Source: Streptosporangium saharense
GTDB taxonomy: Bacteria; Actinomycetota; Actinomycetes; Streptosporangiales; Streptosporangiaceae
Length of the DNA: 64,000 nucleotides
NCBI RefSeq assembly: GCF_014203715.1
Contig: NZ_JACHJP010000012.1
Span: 62,001 to 126,000, forward strand
Reading direction: 5' to 3'
The position numbers were made by a program, and so were the translations under genes. The notes below the pieces were generated by a model. The model was not told the DNA's origin, searched no databases, and saw only the letters and a list, made by a program, of their open reading frames with translations. Every line of letters begins with the position of its first letter. Within the stretch, counting starts at the first letter, position 1. Positions 49,586 to 57,910 of this stretch are shown one piece after another.

Positions 49586-49681
49586 TCAGAAGGGGAGAGC
49601 TTTGCCCGACGGGGTGCGCAGGTCGAGCGGAACGGGCTCACGCGGGGGCCTGGGACGCTGGATGAGGTGGATCCTTTTCAC
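49586..49681 (-). CDS. 31-residue Arg/Pro-rich peptide, copy 2
   Basis: GTG 49681 to TGA 49586, with AAAGGAG 7 bases upstream. Contains QRPRPPR (8-14), LDLRTPSG (19-26) and ends ALPF. Same length as copy 1 and 23 of 31 residues identical; the other changes are mostly conservative (I/V, L/I, E/Q, K/R). It starts 60 bases after the stop of the 94-residue protein gene and probably shares its transcript. No cleavage motif, Cys or hydrophobic stretch is visible. Function unknown. Confidence 0.75.
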   Translation of the reverse strand: MKRIHLIQRPRPPREPVPLDLRTPSGKALPF

Positions 49682-49741
49682 GATCCCGCTCCTTTCTGGG
49701 CTTGATCATCGGGTGTTACCCATGTGGAGCCCAAGAATCAC

Positions 49742-50026
49742 CTATCGGCGGATCACATGGAGCACGCTGGCCACACGCTCCGCCGCCGTCGCGACGTCCT
49801 CGGCCTGTCCGATACGTCCGGCCCACGAGAGCCAGAACCACCATTCGCCGTCCTCGTCGTGGGTGGCGAGGACGTCCTCGGTCATGGTCGGGGCCATCGG
49901 GTTGACCACGTGGAGGCGGGGATCCGGCCCGTGGGACGACCTCAGGTGCACCTGGAAGGAATGGGCCTCCAGTTGGGAGGCGAGCCGGCGCAGATGGTCG
50001 ACGGCCTCGCCGCGCTTTGCCGTCAT
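49742..50026 (-). CDS. Uncharacterised 94-residue protein
   Basis: ATG 50026 with AGGAG 8 bases upstream, preferred to GTG 50035. Compact soluble protein with GEAVDHLRRLASQLEAHSFQVHL and a Trp-rich DEDGEWWFWLSWAGRIG segment, then a C-terminal helix. Small proteins like this are common near HTH regulators in actinomycetes, but I cannot name the family. It probably shares a transcript with peptide copy 2 and is divergent from the HTH/helical-repeat regulator. Confidence 0.72.
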   Translation of the reverse strand: MTAKRGEAVDHLRRLASQLEAHSFQVHLRSSHGPDPRLHVVNPMAPTMTEDVLATHDEDGEWWFWLSWAGRIGQAEDVATAAERVASVLHVIRR

Positions 50027-50254
50027 GTGGATCACTCCTGGCGGACGGTGTTGGCTTTAATGTGCAGCGTGCGGTTTGACGGCATGTGAGGCAATCGGCC
50101 CCCGGACCGGATCGGTGCCGGATCAGTGGAATGTCCAGGAAAGTTGTCGCTGTTCCGTGCGTAAACCGCGAATAAAGGGAATGCAATGCAGGAGCATGCT
50201 TACGCTGTGCTTCGCTCTCGTTAATCTTGTGTAAACAGCGACGGGGAGGGCGCC

Positions 50255-51700
50255 GTGGCCCGAGGTGAACATTCTCCCGCGTGTGCGCGCCGCTGGCGTG
50301 AGCAGGCCGGCGCTGAACAGTGGACGCCCTGGCAGACGGCACAGGCGATCCACGGCTGCTGCGGGGTCAGCCTTCTGAAGGGCCACCGCCTGGCCAGGGG
50401 GTGGTCGGCCAGGCAGGCCGTACAGGAACTTGAGGAGATGTGCCTGCGCCAGGACCTGGGGGAGGCCCGGGCCAACATCGACCTCCTCAACGCCTGGGAG
50501 AACAAGCGGGCCCGGCCCCGCCCGCAGACCATCGACCTGCTGGCACGTCTCTACCGGGCCAACGCCGTACGGCTCGGCCTGGCGGGGGACTACTGCGACG
50601 ACGAGGGCGAGGCCAGGGTCGTCGTGCTCTCCGGCGGCGAGGGGCGTCAGCCGTACCGGGCGGAGGAGCGGGGTCAGGGCGACGGCGGGAGCGACATGGA
50701 GCGGCGCGCGCTGTTCCACCACGCGCTGCTCGGTTCCCGGTTCGTGATGAACGGGCGGCTGCTGGCCGAGGTCGAGCGGACCCGCCAGGAGCTCGACCGC
50801 ACCCTCGCCCGCGCCACCGTCTCCGAGGACCAGCTCGACGCGCTCGACGAGCAGGTGCTGCGCTACCGCCGTGAGTACATCACCAGTGCCCCGCTGCCGA
50901 TGCTCTACCGGCTGATGCTCGAACTGTGCGACGTGCGCGCGCTCGCCGCCGCCCGCCAGCCCGCGATGGCCCAGCGCCGCCTGCTCAGCGCCACGGTGAT
51001 GCTCGCGCTGCTGTCGGCGGACGCGCTGATGAAACTCGGCGACACCCGTCAGGCCCACGCGTGGTACGGCACGGCGCGCACCGCCTCCGACGACATGGGT
51101 GACCTGCGGCTCCGTGCCCTGGTCAGGGCGCAGCAGGCGATGCTGCCCTACTACTACGGCGACCTCGCCGAGACCGTACGGCTGGCCAGGGAGGCCAGGA
51201 TGCTCGCGGGGAGCGCGCCGAGTTCTCCGGCGGCCCTCGGGGCGGCGGCCGAGGCGCGGGCGCTGGCCAGGCTCGGCGAGCACAAGGCCGCGAGGGCGGC
51301 GCTGGCCGAGGCCGAGCGGATCTTCGCCAGGATGCCTCCCGAGGGCCACGACCACCTGGCCTTCCGCTTCTCCGAGCGGCGCCTGCAGTTCTACCGGATC
51401 GGCACGCTGATCGAGCTGGGGGAGGAGGTCAACTGGACCCCCGGTCCCTCGGGGGCCTACACCATCGACCCGGTGCTGCTCCTGCTCGACCAGGCCGCGC
51501 ACATGGCCCGGGGAGGCAAGGCGGACGACGCCTGCCACCTCGCGGAGAAGGCCCTGCTCCAGGTGCCGCCGGAGCACCGCACCTCCATCGTGCTCAGCCG
51601 CGCCAGGGCCGTACTGTCCGAGGTGCCGGAGAGCAGACGCAGAGCCGCGGCGGTGCGCCGACTGGCCGACCTGCTCGTCGATCCCCTGCCGGTGAGCTGA
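50255..51700 (+). CDS. HTH regulator with helical-repeat (TPR-like) domain
   Basis: 481 residues from GTG 50255 (GGAGG 5 bases upstream). N-terminal HTH of the XRE type at about 35-110 (GVSLLKGHRLARGWSARQAVQEL, then LLNAWENKRARPRPQTIDLLARLYRANAVRLGLAGDY). The rest is a chain of helix pairs typical of TPR-like repeats (AALAEAERIFARMPPEGHDHLAF and others). Such regulators occur by the dozen in actinomycetes and often sense small molecules, peptides or partner proteins. Its stop and the next gene's ATG share one base. The 94-residue and peptide genes are divergent and close, so a functional link is possible. Confidence 0.83.
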   Translation: MARGEHSPACARRWREQAGAEQWTPWQTAQAIHGCCGVSLLKGHRLARGWSARQAVQELEEMCLRQDLGEARANIDLLNAWENKRARPRPQTIDLLARLYRANAVRLGLAGDYCDDEGEARVVVLSGGEGRQPYRAEERGQGDGGSDMERRALFHHALLGSRFVMNGRLLAEVERTRQELDRTLARATVSEDQLDALDEQVLRYRREYITSAPLPMLYRLMLELCDVRALAAARQPAMAQRRLLSATVMLALLSADALMKLGDTRQAHAWYGTARTASDDMGDLRLRALVRAQQAMLPYYYGDLAETVRLAREARMLAGSAPSSPAALGAAAEARALARLGEHKAARAALAEAERIFARMPPEGHDHLAFRFSERRLQFYRIGTLIELGEEVNWTPGPSGAYTIDPVLLLLDQAAHMARGGKADDACHLAEKALLQVPPEHRTSIVLSRARAVLSEVPESRRRAAAVRRLADLLVDPLPVS

Positions 51701-52605
51701 TGGGACCGCTCGCGGAGGGGGCGTTCCGAGTCCTGCGCGAGGTTTGCGAGGATCTCGGGATCGACCACCGGGACGCCGAACTCCTGCGGGTGCGCAGCAA
51801 CGCCGTCTTCAAGCTGCGCAGCAGGATCGTGGTCAGGATCGCCACCGCGCCGAACGCGCGGACCAGGCTGCCGCTGGTGCTCGCGGTCGCCCGCTGGCTC
51901 GCCCAGCAGGGATTTCCCGCGGTGCGCCCGGCCGACGAGATCTCCGACCAGCCCGTGACCCACGAGGGCAGGGTCGTGACCTTCTGGCACTACGTGCCCG
52001 CCAGCGGCCAGCCGACGACCACCGAGCTGGGGGAGATCCTGCGCAGCCTGCACCTGCTGCCGGTACCCCCGGTCGCGCTGAAGCGCTTCGCCGACCCGCT
52101 GGCCGAGCTGCGGGGGACCGTGGACGGCTCGGCGGTGCTCACCCCCTGCCAGCGGGCCTGGCTGCGCGACCGGATCGCGGAGCTGTCCGAGCGCTGGGCC
52201 GAGCTGGACATGGACGGCTCGCCGGTGCTGCTGCACGGGGACGCCTGGATCGACAACCTGCTGCGCTGCACCGACGGGCACGTGGTGCTGTGCGACTGGG
52301 ACGGCGTCGCGGTCGGCCCCCGCGAGTGGGACCTGGTGCACACCTACCACGGGCAGCGCAGGTTCGGGCTGAGCGCGGCCGACGTGGACGCCTTCGCCGA
52401 CGCCTACGGCAGTGACCTGCGCTCGTGGCCGGGCTACTCGACGCTCATGGAGATCCGCGACGTGTACGCCGTGGGCATCCACATCCGCAACGCCGGGGCC
52501 GATCCCTTCTCCCGCAACGAGCTGCCCCGCAGGCTCGACTCCCTCACCCGAGGTGAGCAACACACCCGGTGGTACATGTCGGAACCGGCTACTGTCTCCC
52601 CCTAA
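51700..52605 (+). CDS. APH/choline-kinase-fold phosphotransferase
   Basis: 301 residues. Kinase-like fold of the aminoglycoside phosphotransferase family: VLLHGDAWIDNLL (catalytic loop, with HGD and Asn) and VLCDWDGVAVGPREWDLVHTYHG (metal-binding D). The substrate cannot be told: small-molecule kinases and resistance enzymes share these motifs. Its ATG overlaps the TGA of the regulator gene by one base, so it is translated together with it. Confidence 0.88.
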   Translation: MGPLAEGAFRVLREVCEDLGIDHRDAELLRVRSNAVFKLRSRIVVRIATAPNARTRLPLVLAVARWLAQQGFPAVRPADEISDQPVTHEGRVVTFWHYVPASGQPTTTELGEILRSLHLLPVPPVALKRFADPLAELRGTVDGSAVLTPCQRAWLRDRIAELSERWAELDMDGSPVLLHGDAWIDNLLRCTDGHVVLCDWDGVAVGPREWDLVHTYHGQRRFGLSAADVDAFADAYGSDLRSWPGYSTLMEIRDVYAVGIHIRNAGADPFSRNELPRRLDSLTRGEQHTRWYMSEPATVSP

Positions 52606-52629
52606 AGATCATGATTTGGGGGACATGTC

Positions 52630-53064
52630 ATGCCGAAAGTCACGCTGCATCACACCTTCCATGTGCGTAACACCCCGGGGGCACTCCAGGCGCACCTGAG
52701 CCAGCCGCAGAGCTACGTGGGGCTCTCTCCGCTGGTGGTCGCGGTCAGGGACGTCAGCACGGTGGACGGGGAGACGCGTTACGTCTCGGTCGAGCGCCTC
52801 AGGCTCCTGGGCCTCGTGAGGTACGAGAGCCTGGTCAAGGTGACGCTCAGGAGCACACCGGAGACGGTCGAGGGGGAGGCCACGGCGCCGGGCGGGGTCA
52901 GGCTCGGCTACCGGTTCACCCTGCGGGAGCGGGACGGCGGCACCGAGGTCGAGGACAGGCTCGTGGTGCAGTCCTGGAACCGCACGCTGCTCGGCCGGGC
53001 GGCGAGGAGGGCACGCGAGGCGCAGCTCGCGCGCGCCGGGGTCCTCGCCGCACGCCTGGGCTGA
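52630..53064 (+). CDS. DUF2505/SRPBCC-fold protein
   Basis: 144 residues. DUF2505, a START-like ligand-binding fold: VTLHHTFHVRNTPGALQAHLSQPQSYVGLSPLVVAV at the N terminus, then alternating beta strands and the closing helix. Members bind hydrophobic molecules; no catalytic motif is seen. Starts 24 bases after the APH gene, with GGGGGAC upstream of the ATG. Confidence 0.85.
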   Translation: MPKVTLHHTFHVRNTPGALQAHLSQPQSYVGLSPLVVAVRDVSTVDGETRYVSVERLRLLGLVRYESLVKVTLRSTPETVEGEATAPGGVRLGYRFTLRERDGGTEVEDRLVVQSWNRTLLGRAARRAREAQLARAGVLAARLG

Positions 53065-53094
53065 GCCGCCGCAGGACGTGCGGGGACGCGGGGG

Positions 53095-53313
53095 TCAGCG
53101 GGTGCCGCGACGGCCCGGGCCGGAGAATTTCAGGGTGTTCGTCCAGGAGATGCCCGGTTCGACCGTGCCGGGGGCGGTGCCCGCGCGCTCTCCCGCCGCC
53201 TGTCCCGTGCCGGGCGTGAGCGCCGAGGCGGGCAGGGGCGCGAACGCCGTGAGGGCGACGCCCAGCGCGGCGGCGGCGGACAGGGCCAGGGTGGGTCTGT
53301 TCCCGGGATTCAT
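53095..53313 (-). CDS. Small secreted protein
   Basis: 72 residues from ATG 53313 (GGAG 5 bases upstream). Clear Sec signal peptide (RPTLALSAAAALGVALTAFAPLPASA), then a ~40-residue mature part rich in Gly/Thr/Pro, ending SWTNTLKFSGPGRRGTR. Not recognised. An in-frame extension runs back to 53523 behind a strong AAAAAGGAGG, but its codons are AT-rich and it would bury the signal peptide. Confidence 0.62.
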   Translation of the reverse strand: MNPGNRPTLALSAAAALGVALTAFAPLPASALTPGTGQAAGERAGTAPGTVEPGISWTNTLKFSGPGRRGTR

Positions 53314-53547
53314 CATGACTCCATAAAAATGGTCCGAAGGTGGAAAAGCGCCACGGCGGGGTGCCGGGCGCGAGTTCATTACTCCCCCCATGCCTTTCCT
53401 GGTAAACGACGACCAGCCCGTATCAATGTTCGAGTAAAGTGCCGCAATCGACACGAAAAATAATGATATTTCGTGGCTTTTGGTGATGTCTCGCTCTTTT
53501 TCAACCGACGTCCCCATGCTCACCGGCCACACCCCTCCTTTTTCCCG

Positions 53548-53581
53548 GTACGGCCCCGCCCTCGGTGTGGCGGGGCCGTAC
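53548..53581. terminator. 13-bp perfect GC hairpin
   Basis: GTACGGCCCCGCC pairs perfectly with GGCGGGGCCGTAC around an 8-base loop. The T-run (CTTTTTCC) precedes it on the plus strand, so it is not a standard terminator in either direction; a 5'-leader element of a minus-strand transcript is possible. Confidence 0.5.
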
Positions 53582-53741
53582 TCCCAGGAGGGAGGGCCGG
53601 AGTTGACAGCGGGATACGGGCGTCCGTCAAGCATTGGGGGCGGGCGCTCTAATGCCTTACGGAGCATGCCGCCGGGAATTTGTGGCTTTCGCCTGGTGCG
53701 CCGGGTGGGCACGCCTGACCGGCGGCGGGCGGGGGCGCCAG

Positions 53742-53747
53742 TACCTT
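53742..53747 (+). promoter_or_regulatory. -10 hexamer of a leaderless reductase transcript
   Basis: TACCTT, 6 bases before the ATG at 53754. No Shine-Dalgarno sequence. Confidence 0.5.
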
Positions 53748-53753
53748 TCAGGC

Positions 53754-54587
53754 ATGACCACCATCGCTGTAACAGGAGCAACCGGCAGGCTCGGCGGGCG
53801 CGTCGCCGCCAGGCTCGCCGCCGCGGGAACCCACCAGAGGCTCGTCGTCCGCGACCCCGCCCGCGCGCCCAAGCTGGACGGGGCCGAGATCGCGCGGGCC
53901 GACTTCTCCGACGGGGAGGCCGCGCGCCGGGCCCTTGAGGGGATCGAGACCCTGCTCATGGTCTCGGCCTCCGAGGCCGCCGACCGCGTCGAGCAGCACC
54001 GGACCTTCGTGGACGCCGCGGTGGCCGCGGGCGTCGCCCACCTGGTGTACGTCTCCTTCTACGGGGCCGCCCCCGACGCCACGTTCACCCTCGCCCGGGA
54101 CCACTGGGCGACCGAGGAGCACATCCGGGCCACGGGGGTGCCGTTCACGTTCCTGCGGGACAACATGTACGCCGACCTGCTGCCCCTGATGGCCGGGCAG
54201 GACGGTGTCCTGCGCGGTCCCGCCGACGACGGGCGGGTGTCGGTCGTGGCGATCGACGACATCGCCGACGTCGCCGTCACGGTCCTCGGCTCGCCCGGTG
54301 AGCACGTGGGCGCGACCTACGACCTGACCGGTCCCGAGGCGATCACCCTCGACGAGGTCGCCGCGATCATCAGCGAGGTCACCGGACGCCACGTCACCTA
54401 CCACCGGGAGACGGTCGAGGAGGCCTACGGATCCAGGGAGCACTACGGCGCCCCCGACTGGGAGGTGGACGCGTGGGTCTCGACCTACACGGCCATCGCG
54501 AAGGGGGAACTGGCCGGGATCAGCGACGCCGTACCGCGTCTGACGGGTCACCCCGCGACCCCGCTGGCCGTCGCGCTCGCCCGCTGA
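53754..54587 (+). CDS. NmrA/QOR2-like NAD(P)-binding protein
   Basis: 277 residues. Rossmann start TIAVTGATGRLGGRVAARL with the GxxGxxG motif, ADFSDGEAARRALEGIETLLMVS, VYVSFYGAAPDATF and VPFTFLRDNMYADLLP. Closest to quinone oxidoreductase QOR2/NmrA-like atypical SDRs, which bind NAD(P)H and often lack the catalytic Tyr-Lys pair. Reduces quinones or acts as a redox sensor. The longer frame to 53634 lies upstream of the -10 and is rejected. Followed by the epoxide hydrolase gene after 112 bases. Confidence 0.88.
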   Translation: MTTIAVTGATGRLGGRVAARLAAAGTHQRLVVRDPARAPKLDGAEIARADFSDGEAARRALEGIETLLMVSASEAADRVEQHRTFVDAAVAAGVAHLVYVSFYGAAPDATFTLARDHWATEEHIRATGVPFTFLRDNMYADLLPLMAGQDGVLRGPADDGRVSVVAIDDIADVAVTVLGSPGEHVGATYDLTGPEAITLDEVAAIISEVTGRHVTYHRETVEEAYGSREHYGAPDWEVDAWVSTYTAIAKGELAGISDAVPRLTGHPATPLAVALAR

Positions 54588-54699
54588 GCGGTCCACCGGC
54601 GGGAGGGAACCCCCTCCCGCCGCATCGCCAGGCCGACCGAGCCACTGCCCGCCCTCGCCGTACGGCCGCCCGCCTCCGGCGACCGGTGAAAGGAACCCC

Positions 54700-55911
54700 G
54701 TGATCCCCCTCGAACCGACCCCGATCCACGTGCCCGACCAGATCCTGGACGACCTGAGAGTACGGCTCAGCCTGACCAGGCCGCCGATCGAGGAGGACGA
54801 CGACTGGTCCTACGGCGTTCCGCGCGGTTATCTGGGCGAGCTGGTCGCCTACTGGCGTGAGGAGTACGACTGGCGCAGGGCAGAGGCCGCGATCAACGCC
54901 TACGAGCACTACCGGGTGAGCGTGGACGGCGTCCCGGTGCACTTCATGCGCAGGGCGGGGGTGGGTCCCAGGCCCGTCCCGCTGATCCTCACCCACGGCT
55001 GGCCGTGGACGTTCTGGCACTGGTCGAAGGTCGTGGACCCGCTCGCCGATCCCGCGTCCTTCGGCGGTGACCCGGAGGACGCCTTCGACGTCATCGTGCC
55101 CTCCCTGCCGGGATTCGGGTTCTCCGGACCGCTCACGGGCCGTCACGACCTCAACTTCTGGAAGGTCGCCGACCTGTGGCACCGCCTCATGACCGACGTC
55201 CTCGGCCACCCGAGATACGCCGCGGGCGGGTGCGACATCGGCGCCCTGGTCTGTGGGCAGCTCGGCCACAAGTACGCCGGCGAGCTGTACGGCATCCACA
55301 TCGGCTCGGGACAGAAGCTCACCCTCTTCAACGGCGACCGCGCCTGGGACCTCGCCCAGGGCGCGCCCATCCCCGAGGGGGCGCCCGACGCCGTCCGGGA
55401 GCGGATCCTCGCCCTCGACCGGCGCTTCGCGGTGCACCTGGCCGCGCACATGCTCGACTGCGGCACCCTCGCCCACGCGCTGAGCGACTCACCGGCCGGG
55501 CTGCTGGCCTGGCTGCTCGAACGCTGGGCCTCCTGGAGCGACAACGGCGGCGACGTCGAGACCGTCTTCGACAGGGACGACCTGATCACGCACGCGATGA
55601 TCTACTGGGTCAACAACGCAGTCGGCGCCTCGATGCGCTACTACGCCAACGCCAACCGCGACCCCTGGACGCCCTCCCACGACCGTCGGCCCGTCGTCGA
55701 GGCCCCGACCGGCATCACCTTCGTCGGCCACGAGAACCCGCCCGGCGTCACCACCGACGGACGGGTGCGCAGCTTCCTCGACGGTGACCGGGCGGGCTGG
55801 TACAACCACGTCAACCTCACCGCCCACGACCGGGGCGGCCACTTCATCCCGTGGGAGATCCCCGACGCCTGGGTGGACGACCTGCGCCGCACCTTCCGCG
55901 ACCGCAGGTGA
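54700..55911 (+). CDS. Epoxide hydrolase (alpha/beta hydrolase)
   Basis: 403 residues. N-terminal epoxide hydrolase domain (PIHVPDQILDDLRVRLSLTRPP...EYDWRRAEAAINAYEHYRV) followed by the alpha/beta hydrolase core: oxyanion HGWPWTFWHW, SLPGFGFSG, nucleophile Asp in GGCDIGALV, and the final His in DRGGHFIPWE. Type juvenile-hormone/microsomal epoxide hydrolase. Opens epoxides to diols in the cytoplasm. GTG start after AAAGGA. Possibly paired with the upstream reductase in detoxification. Confidence 0.9.
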   Translation: MIPLEPTPIHVPDQILDDLRVRLSLTRPPIEEDDDWSYGVPRGYLGELVAYWREEYDWRRAEAAINAYEHYRVSVDGVPVHFMRRAGVGPRPVPLILTHGWPWTFWHWSKVVDPLADPASFGGDPEDAFDVIVPSLPGFGFSGPLTGRHDLNFWKVADLWHRLMTDVLGHPRYAAGGCDIGALVCGQLGHKYAGELYGIHIGSGQKLTLFNGDRAWDLAQGAPIPEGAPDAVRERILALDRRFAVHLAAHMLDCGTLAHALSDSPAGLLAWLLERWASWSDNGGDVETVFDRDDLITHAMIYWVNNAVGASMRYYANANRDPWTPSHDRRPVVEAPTGITFVGHENPPGVTTDGRVRSFLDGDRAGWYNHVNLTAHDRGGHFIPWEIPDAWVDDLRRTFRDRR

Positions 55912-55920
55912 CGGTACGGC

Positions 55921-56898
55921 TCAGCCCTCGATCAGCGCCATGCTGGGGTAGCGGTCCCCCCTGACGCTGTCCGGCGGCACGGCGGCGTCGAGCGCGGCGA
56001 GCTGGTCGGCGGTCAGGGTGACGTCGGCCGCCGCGGCGTTCTCCTCCAGATAGCGCAGCCGCTTGGTGCCGGGGATGGGGACGACGTCCTCGCCCCTGGT
56101 CAGCAGCCACGCCAGGGCGAGCTGGGCCGGGGTGCAGCCGACCTCCTCGGCGATCCCGCGGACCTCGGTGACCAGTTCCTCGTTGTGCGAGCCGTTCTCC
56201 CCGGCGAAGCGCGGAAGATTCTTACGGAAGTCGTCGTCGGGGAGCCGGTCGCCGGTGCCGAGAGTGCCGCCGAGCAGGCCCCTGCTGATCGGGGAGTAGG
56301 CGACGAGCGCGACGCCGAGTTCCCTGGCTGTGGGGAGGATCTCCGCCTCAAGGCCCCGGGTGAACAGCGAGTACTCGCTCTGCAGCGCGGTGACCGGATG
56401 CGTGGCGTGCGCCCTCCTGAGGGTGTCCGCGCTCACCTCGGACAGGCCGATCGTACCGATCTTGCCCTGCGCGACCAGCTCGGCCATCGCGCCGACGGTC
56501 TCCTCGATCGGCACCTGGGGGTCGCGGCGGTGCAGGTAGTACAGGTCGATGTGGTCGACGCCCAGCCGCCTGAGCGAGGCCTCGGCCGCCTGCCTGACGT
56601 AGCCGGGGCTGCCGTCCACCCCGCGCTCCTCGCCCTCGCCCCTGACGATGCCGAACTTGGTGGCCAGCACCACCTCGTCCCTGCGGTCCCTGATCGCCCG
56701 GCCGACCAGCTCCTCGTTGCGGCCCCTGCCGTACATGTCGGCGGTGTCGAGGAAGTCGACGCCCAGGTCGAGGGCGCGGTGGATGACCGCGATCGACTCG
56801 GAGTCGTCGGCCTGACCGTAGAATTCCGACATTCCCATGCAGCCGAGCCCGATGGCCGAGACCTCCGGGCCACCGCGACCAAGACGACGTCTGTTCAT
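55921..56898 (-). CDS. Aldo/keto reductase
   Basis: 325 residues. AKR barrel: [53 protein letters not shown], with catalytic Asp, Tyr and, further on, Lys (LATKFGIV) and His (LYYLHRRDP). C-terminal [23 protein letters not shown] binds NADPH. Typical AKR13-like enzyme reducing small aldehydes or ketones. AGGA lies 8 bases before the ATG. Converges on the epoxide hydrolase gene with 9 bases between; divergent from DUF998. Confidence 0.92.
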   Translation of the reverse strand: MNRRRLGRGGPEVSAIGLGCMGMSEFYGQADDSESIAVIHRALDLGVDFLDTADMYGRGRNEELVGRAIRDRRDEVVLATKFGIVRGEGEERGVDGSPGYVRQAAEASLRRLGVDHIDLYYLHRRDPQVPIEETVGAMAELVAQGKIGTIGLSEVSADTLRRAHATHPVTALQSEYSLFTRGLEAEILPTARELGVALVAYSPISRGLLGGTLGTGDRLPDDDFRKNLPRFAGENGSHNEELVTEVRGIAEEVGCTPAQLALAWLLTRGEDVVPIPGTKRLRYLEENAAAADVTLTADQLAALDAAVPPDSVRGDRYPSMALIEG

Positions 56899-56988
56899 GC
56901 GACCGATCCTGTCTCTTCGAGCGCGCTCTAAGTCAAGCCGAGCCGGGACGACCCCACCCTGGAAAGGGCTACCCTGAGGGGGCTTACC

Positions 56989-57007
56989 CCACCTTCGGTG
57001 GTTTTCT
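56989..57007 (+). terminator. Intrinsic terminator-like hairpin upstream of the DUF998 gene
   Basis: CCACC-TTC-GGTGG followed by TTTTCT. It ends a region with repeated GGGCTACCC/GGGCTTACCC motifs (56967-56990), between two divergent genes, so an attenuator or the end of a small RNA is possible. Confidence 0.5.
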
Positions 57008-57147
57008 CCCAGCTCAGCGCCCTGTGGTGGCATACGTCCCCCTGAGGCCAGCCCCACCCGGGGCCGGGACCCCTCCGGGACGGGTCAGGGATCACTGGGG
57101 ATCGTCTCCGGTACTGCGCGAGGAGGCCGGTCGCCAGGGTTGAACCC

Positions 57148-57807
57148 ATGGCACGACAGGGTTCGAAGATGCTGGTGGGCGGCTACACGGCGATCGGCGC
57201 CGGGGCCGTGACGATGACGGGACTGCACCTGGTCACCGGGCTCGATCCGGTGCACACGGTGATCAGCGAGTACGCCTTCCAGCCCGACGGCTGGCTGCTG
57301 CCCGTCTCCCTCGGCCTCTTCGCCACCGCCGCGACGACCTTCGGCGTCCTGCTCGCCCGGCGCGGTGAGGACCGAGGGGCCGCGACGCTGGTCGCCGTCT
57401 GGGGGCTGTGCATGCTGCTGATCGGCGCCTTCCCCACGGACAAGCCCGGGGTGCCGCTGTCGATGTCCGGTGGCATCCACCGGTACGCGGCGTTCGTGGC
57501 CTTCCTGGCGATGCCGCTCGCGGGTCTGATCCTGTCCAGGAGATACGCGACGAACCCCTACGCCCGCCCGGTCCGGCTGCTGAGCCTGGCCTCGCTGGGC
57601 GTGCTGGTCCTGGTCGTGGCCCCCTATGTCGTACGGATGCTCGGCATCGACCTGACCAACGACGACATCCCGGCCGGGGTGACCCAGCGGCTGGTCGTGG
57701 CCTTCGAGGTCGGGGTGCTCGTGATGCTCGGCCCGGTGCTGCGGGCCTGCCATGGGCGCGCCGCCGTACCGGACGATCGGGCGCGGGCCGTCGCGATGGT
57801 GCGATGA
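57148..57807 (+). CDS. DUF998 membrane protein
   Basis: 219 residues, six predicted helices. DUF998 pattern: LVGGYTAIGAGAVTMTGLHLV, VISEYAFQPDGWLLPVSLGLFATAATTF, and AFPTDKPGVPLSMSGGIHRYAAFVAFLAMPLAG with the conserved Pro/Asp loop. Uncharacterised but widespread in actinomycetes. CAGGGT 7 bases before the ATG may be a leaderless -10. Confidence 0.87.
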   Translation: MARQGSKMLVGGYTAIGAGAVTMTGLHLVTGLDPVHTVISEYAFQPDGWLLPVSLGLFATAATTFGVLLARRGEDRGAATLVAVWGLCMLLIGAFPTDKPGVPLSMSGGIHRYAAFVAFLAMPLAGLILSRRYATNPYARPVRLLSLASLGVLVLVVAPYVVRMLGIDLTNDDIPAGVTQRLVVAFEVGVLVMLGPVLRACHGRAAVPDDRARAVAMVR

Positions 57808-57910
57808 CCCGGGTGGTTGACCTGGGATTCAGCGGAAAATATGTGTTTTGTCGCTCGCCTGCCGTACGCTCCCCGGAAAATCGCTCGACCGGATCGATGA
57901 GAGGTGTGGC

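Larger units (their letters stand above)
53317..53753. other. Divergent intergenic region with strong hairpin (437 bp)
   Basis: AT-rich left half with the CACGAAA...TTTCGTG inverted repeat (53452-53475), a strong Shine-Dalgarno sequence on the minus strand (53534-53538) without a credible gene behind it, a 13-bp GC hairpin at 53548-53581, TTGACA at 53604-53609 and the -10 of the reductase gene. Confidence 0.6.

Noticed and set aside
51700-52605. Aminoglycoside resistance gene
   Set aside because: Only the general APH/choline-kinase motifs are visible; the family has many other substrates.
53314-53523. In-frame extension of the small secreted protein behind a strong AAAAAGGAGG
   Set aside because: Codons are AT-rich and unlike real genes here, and the extension would bury a clear signal peptide.
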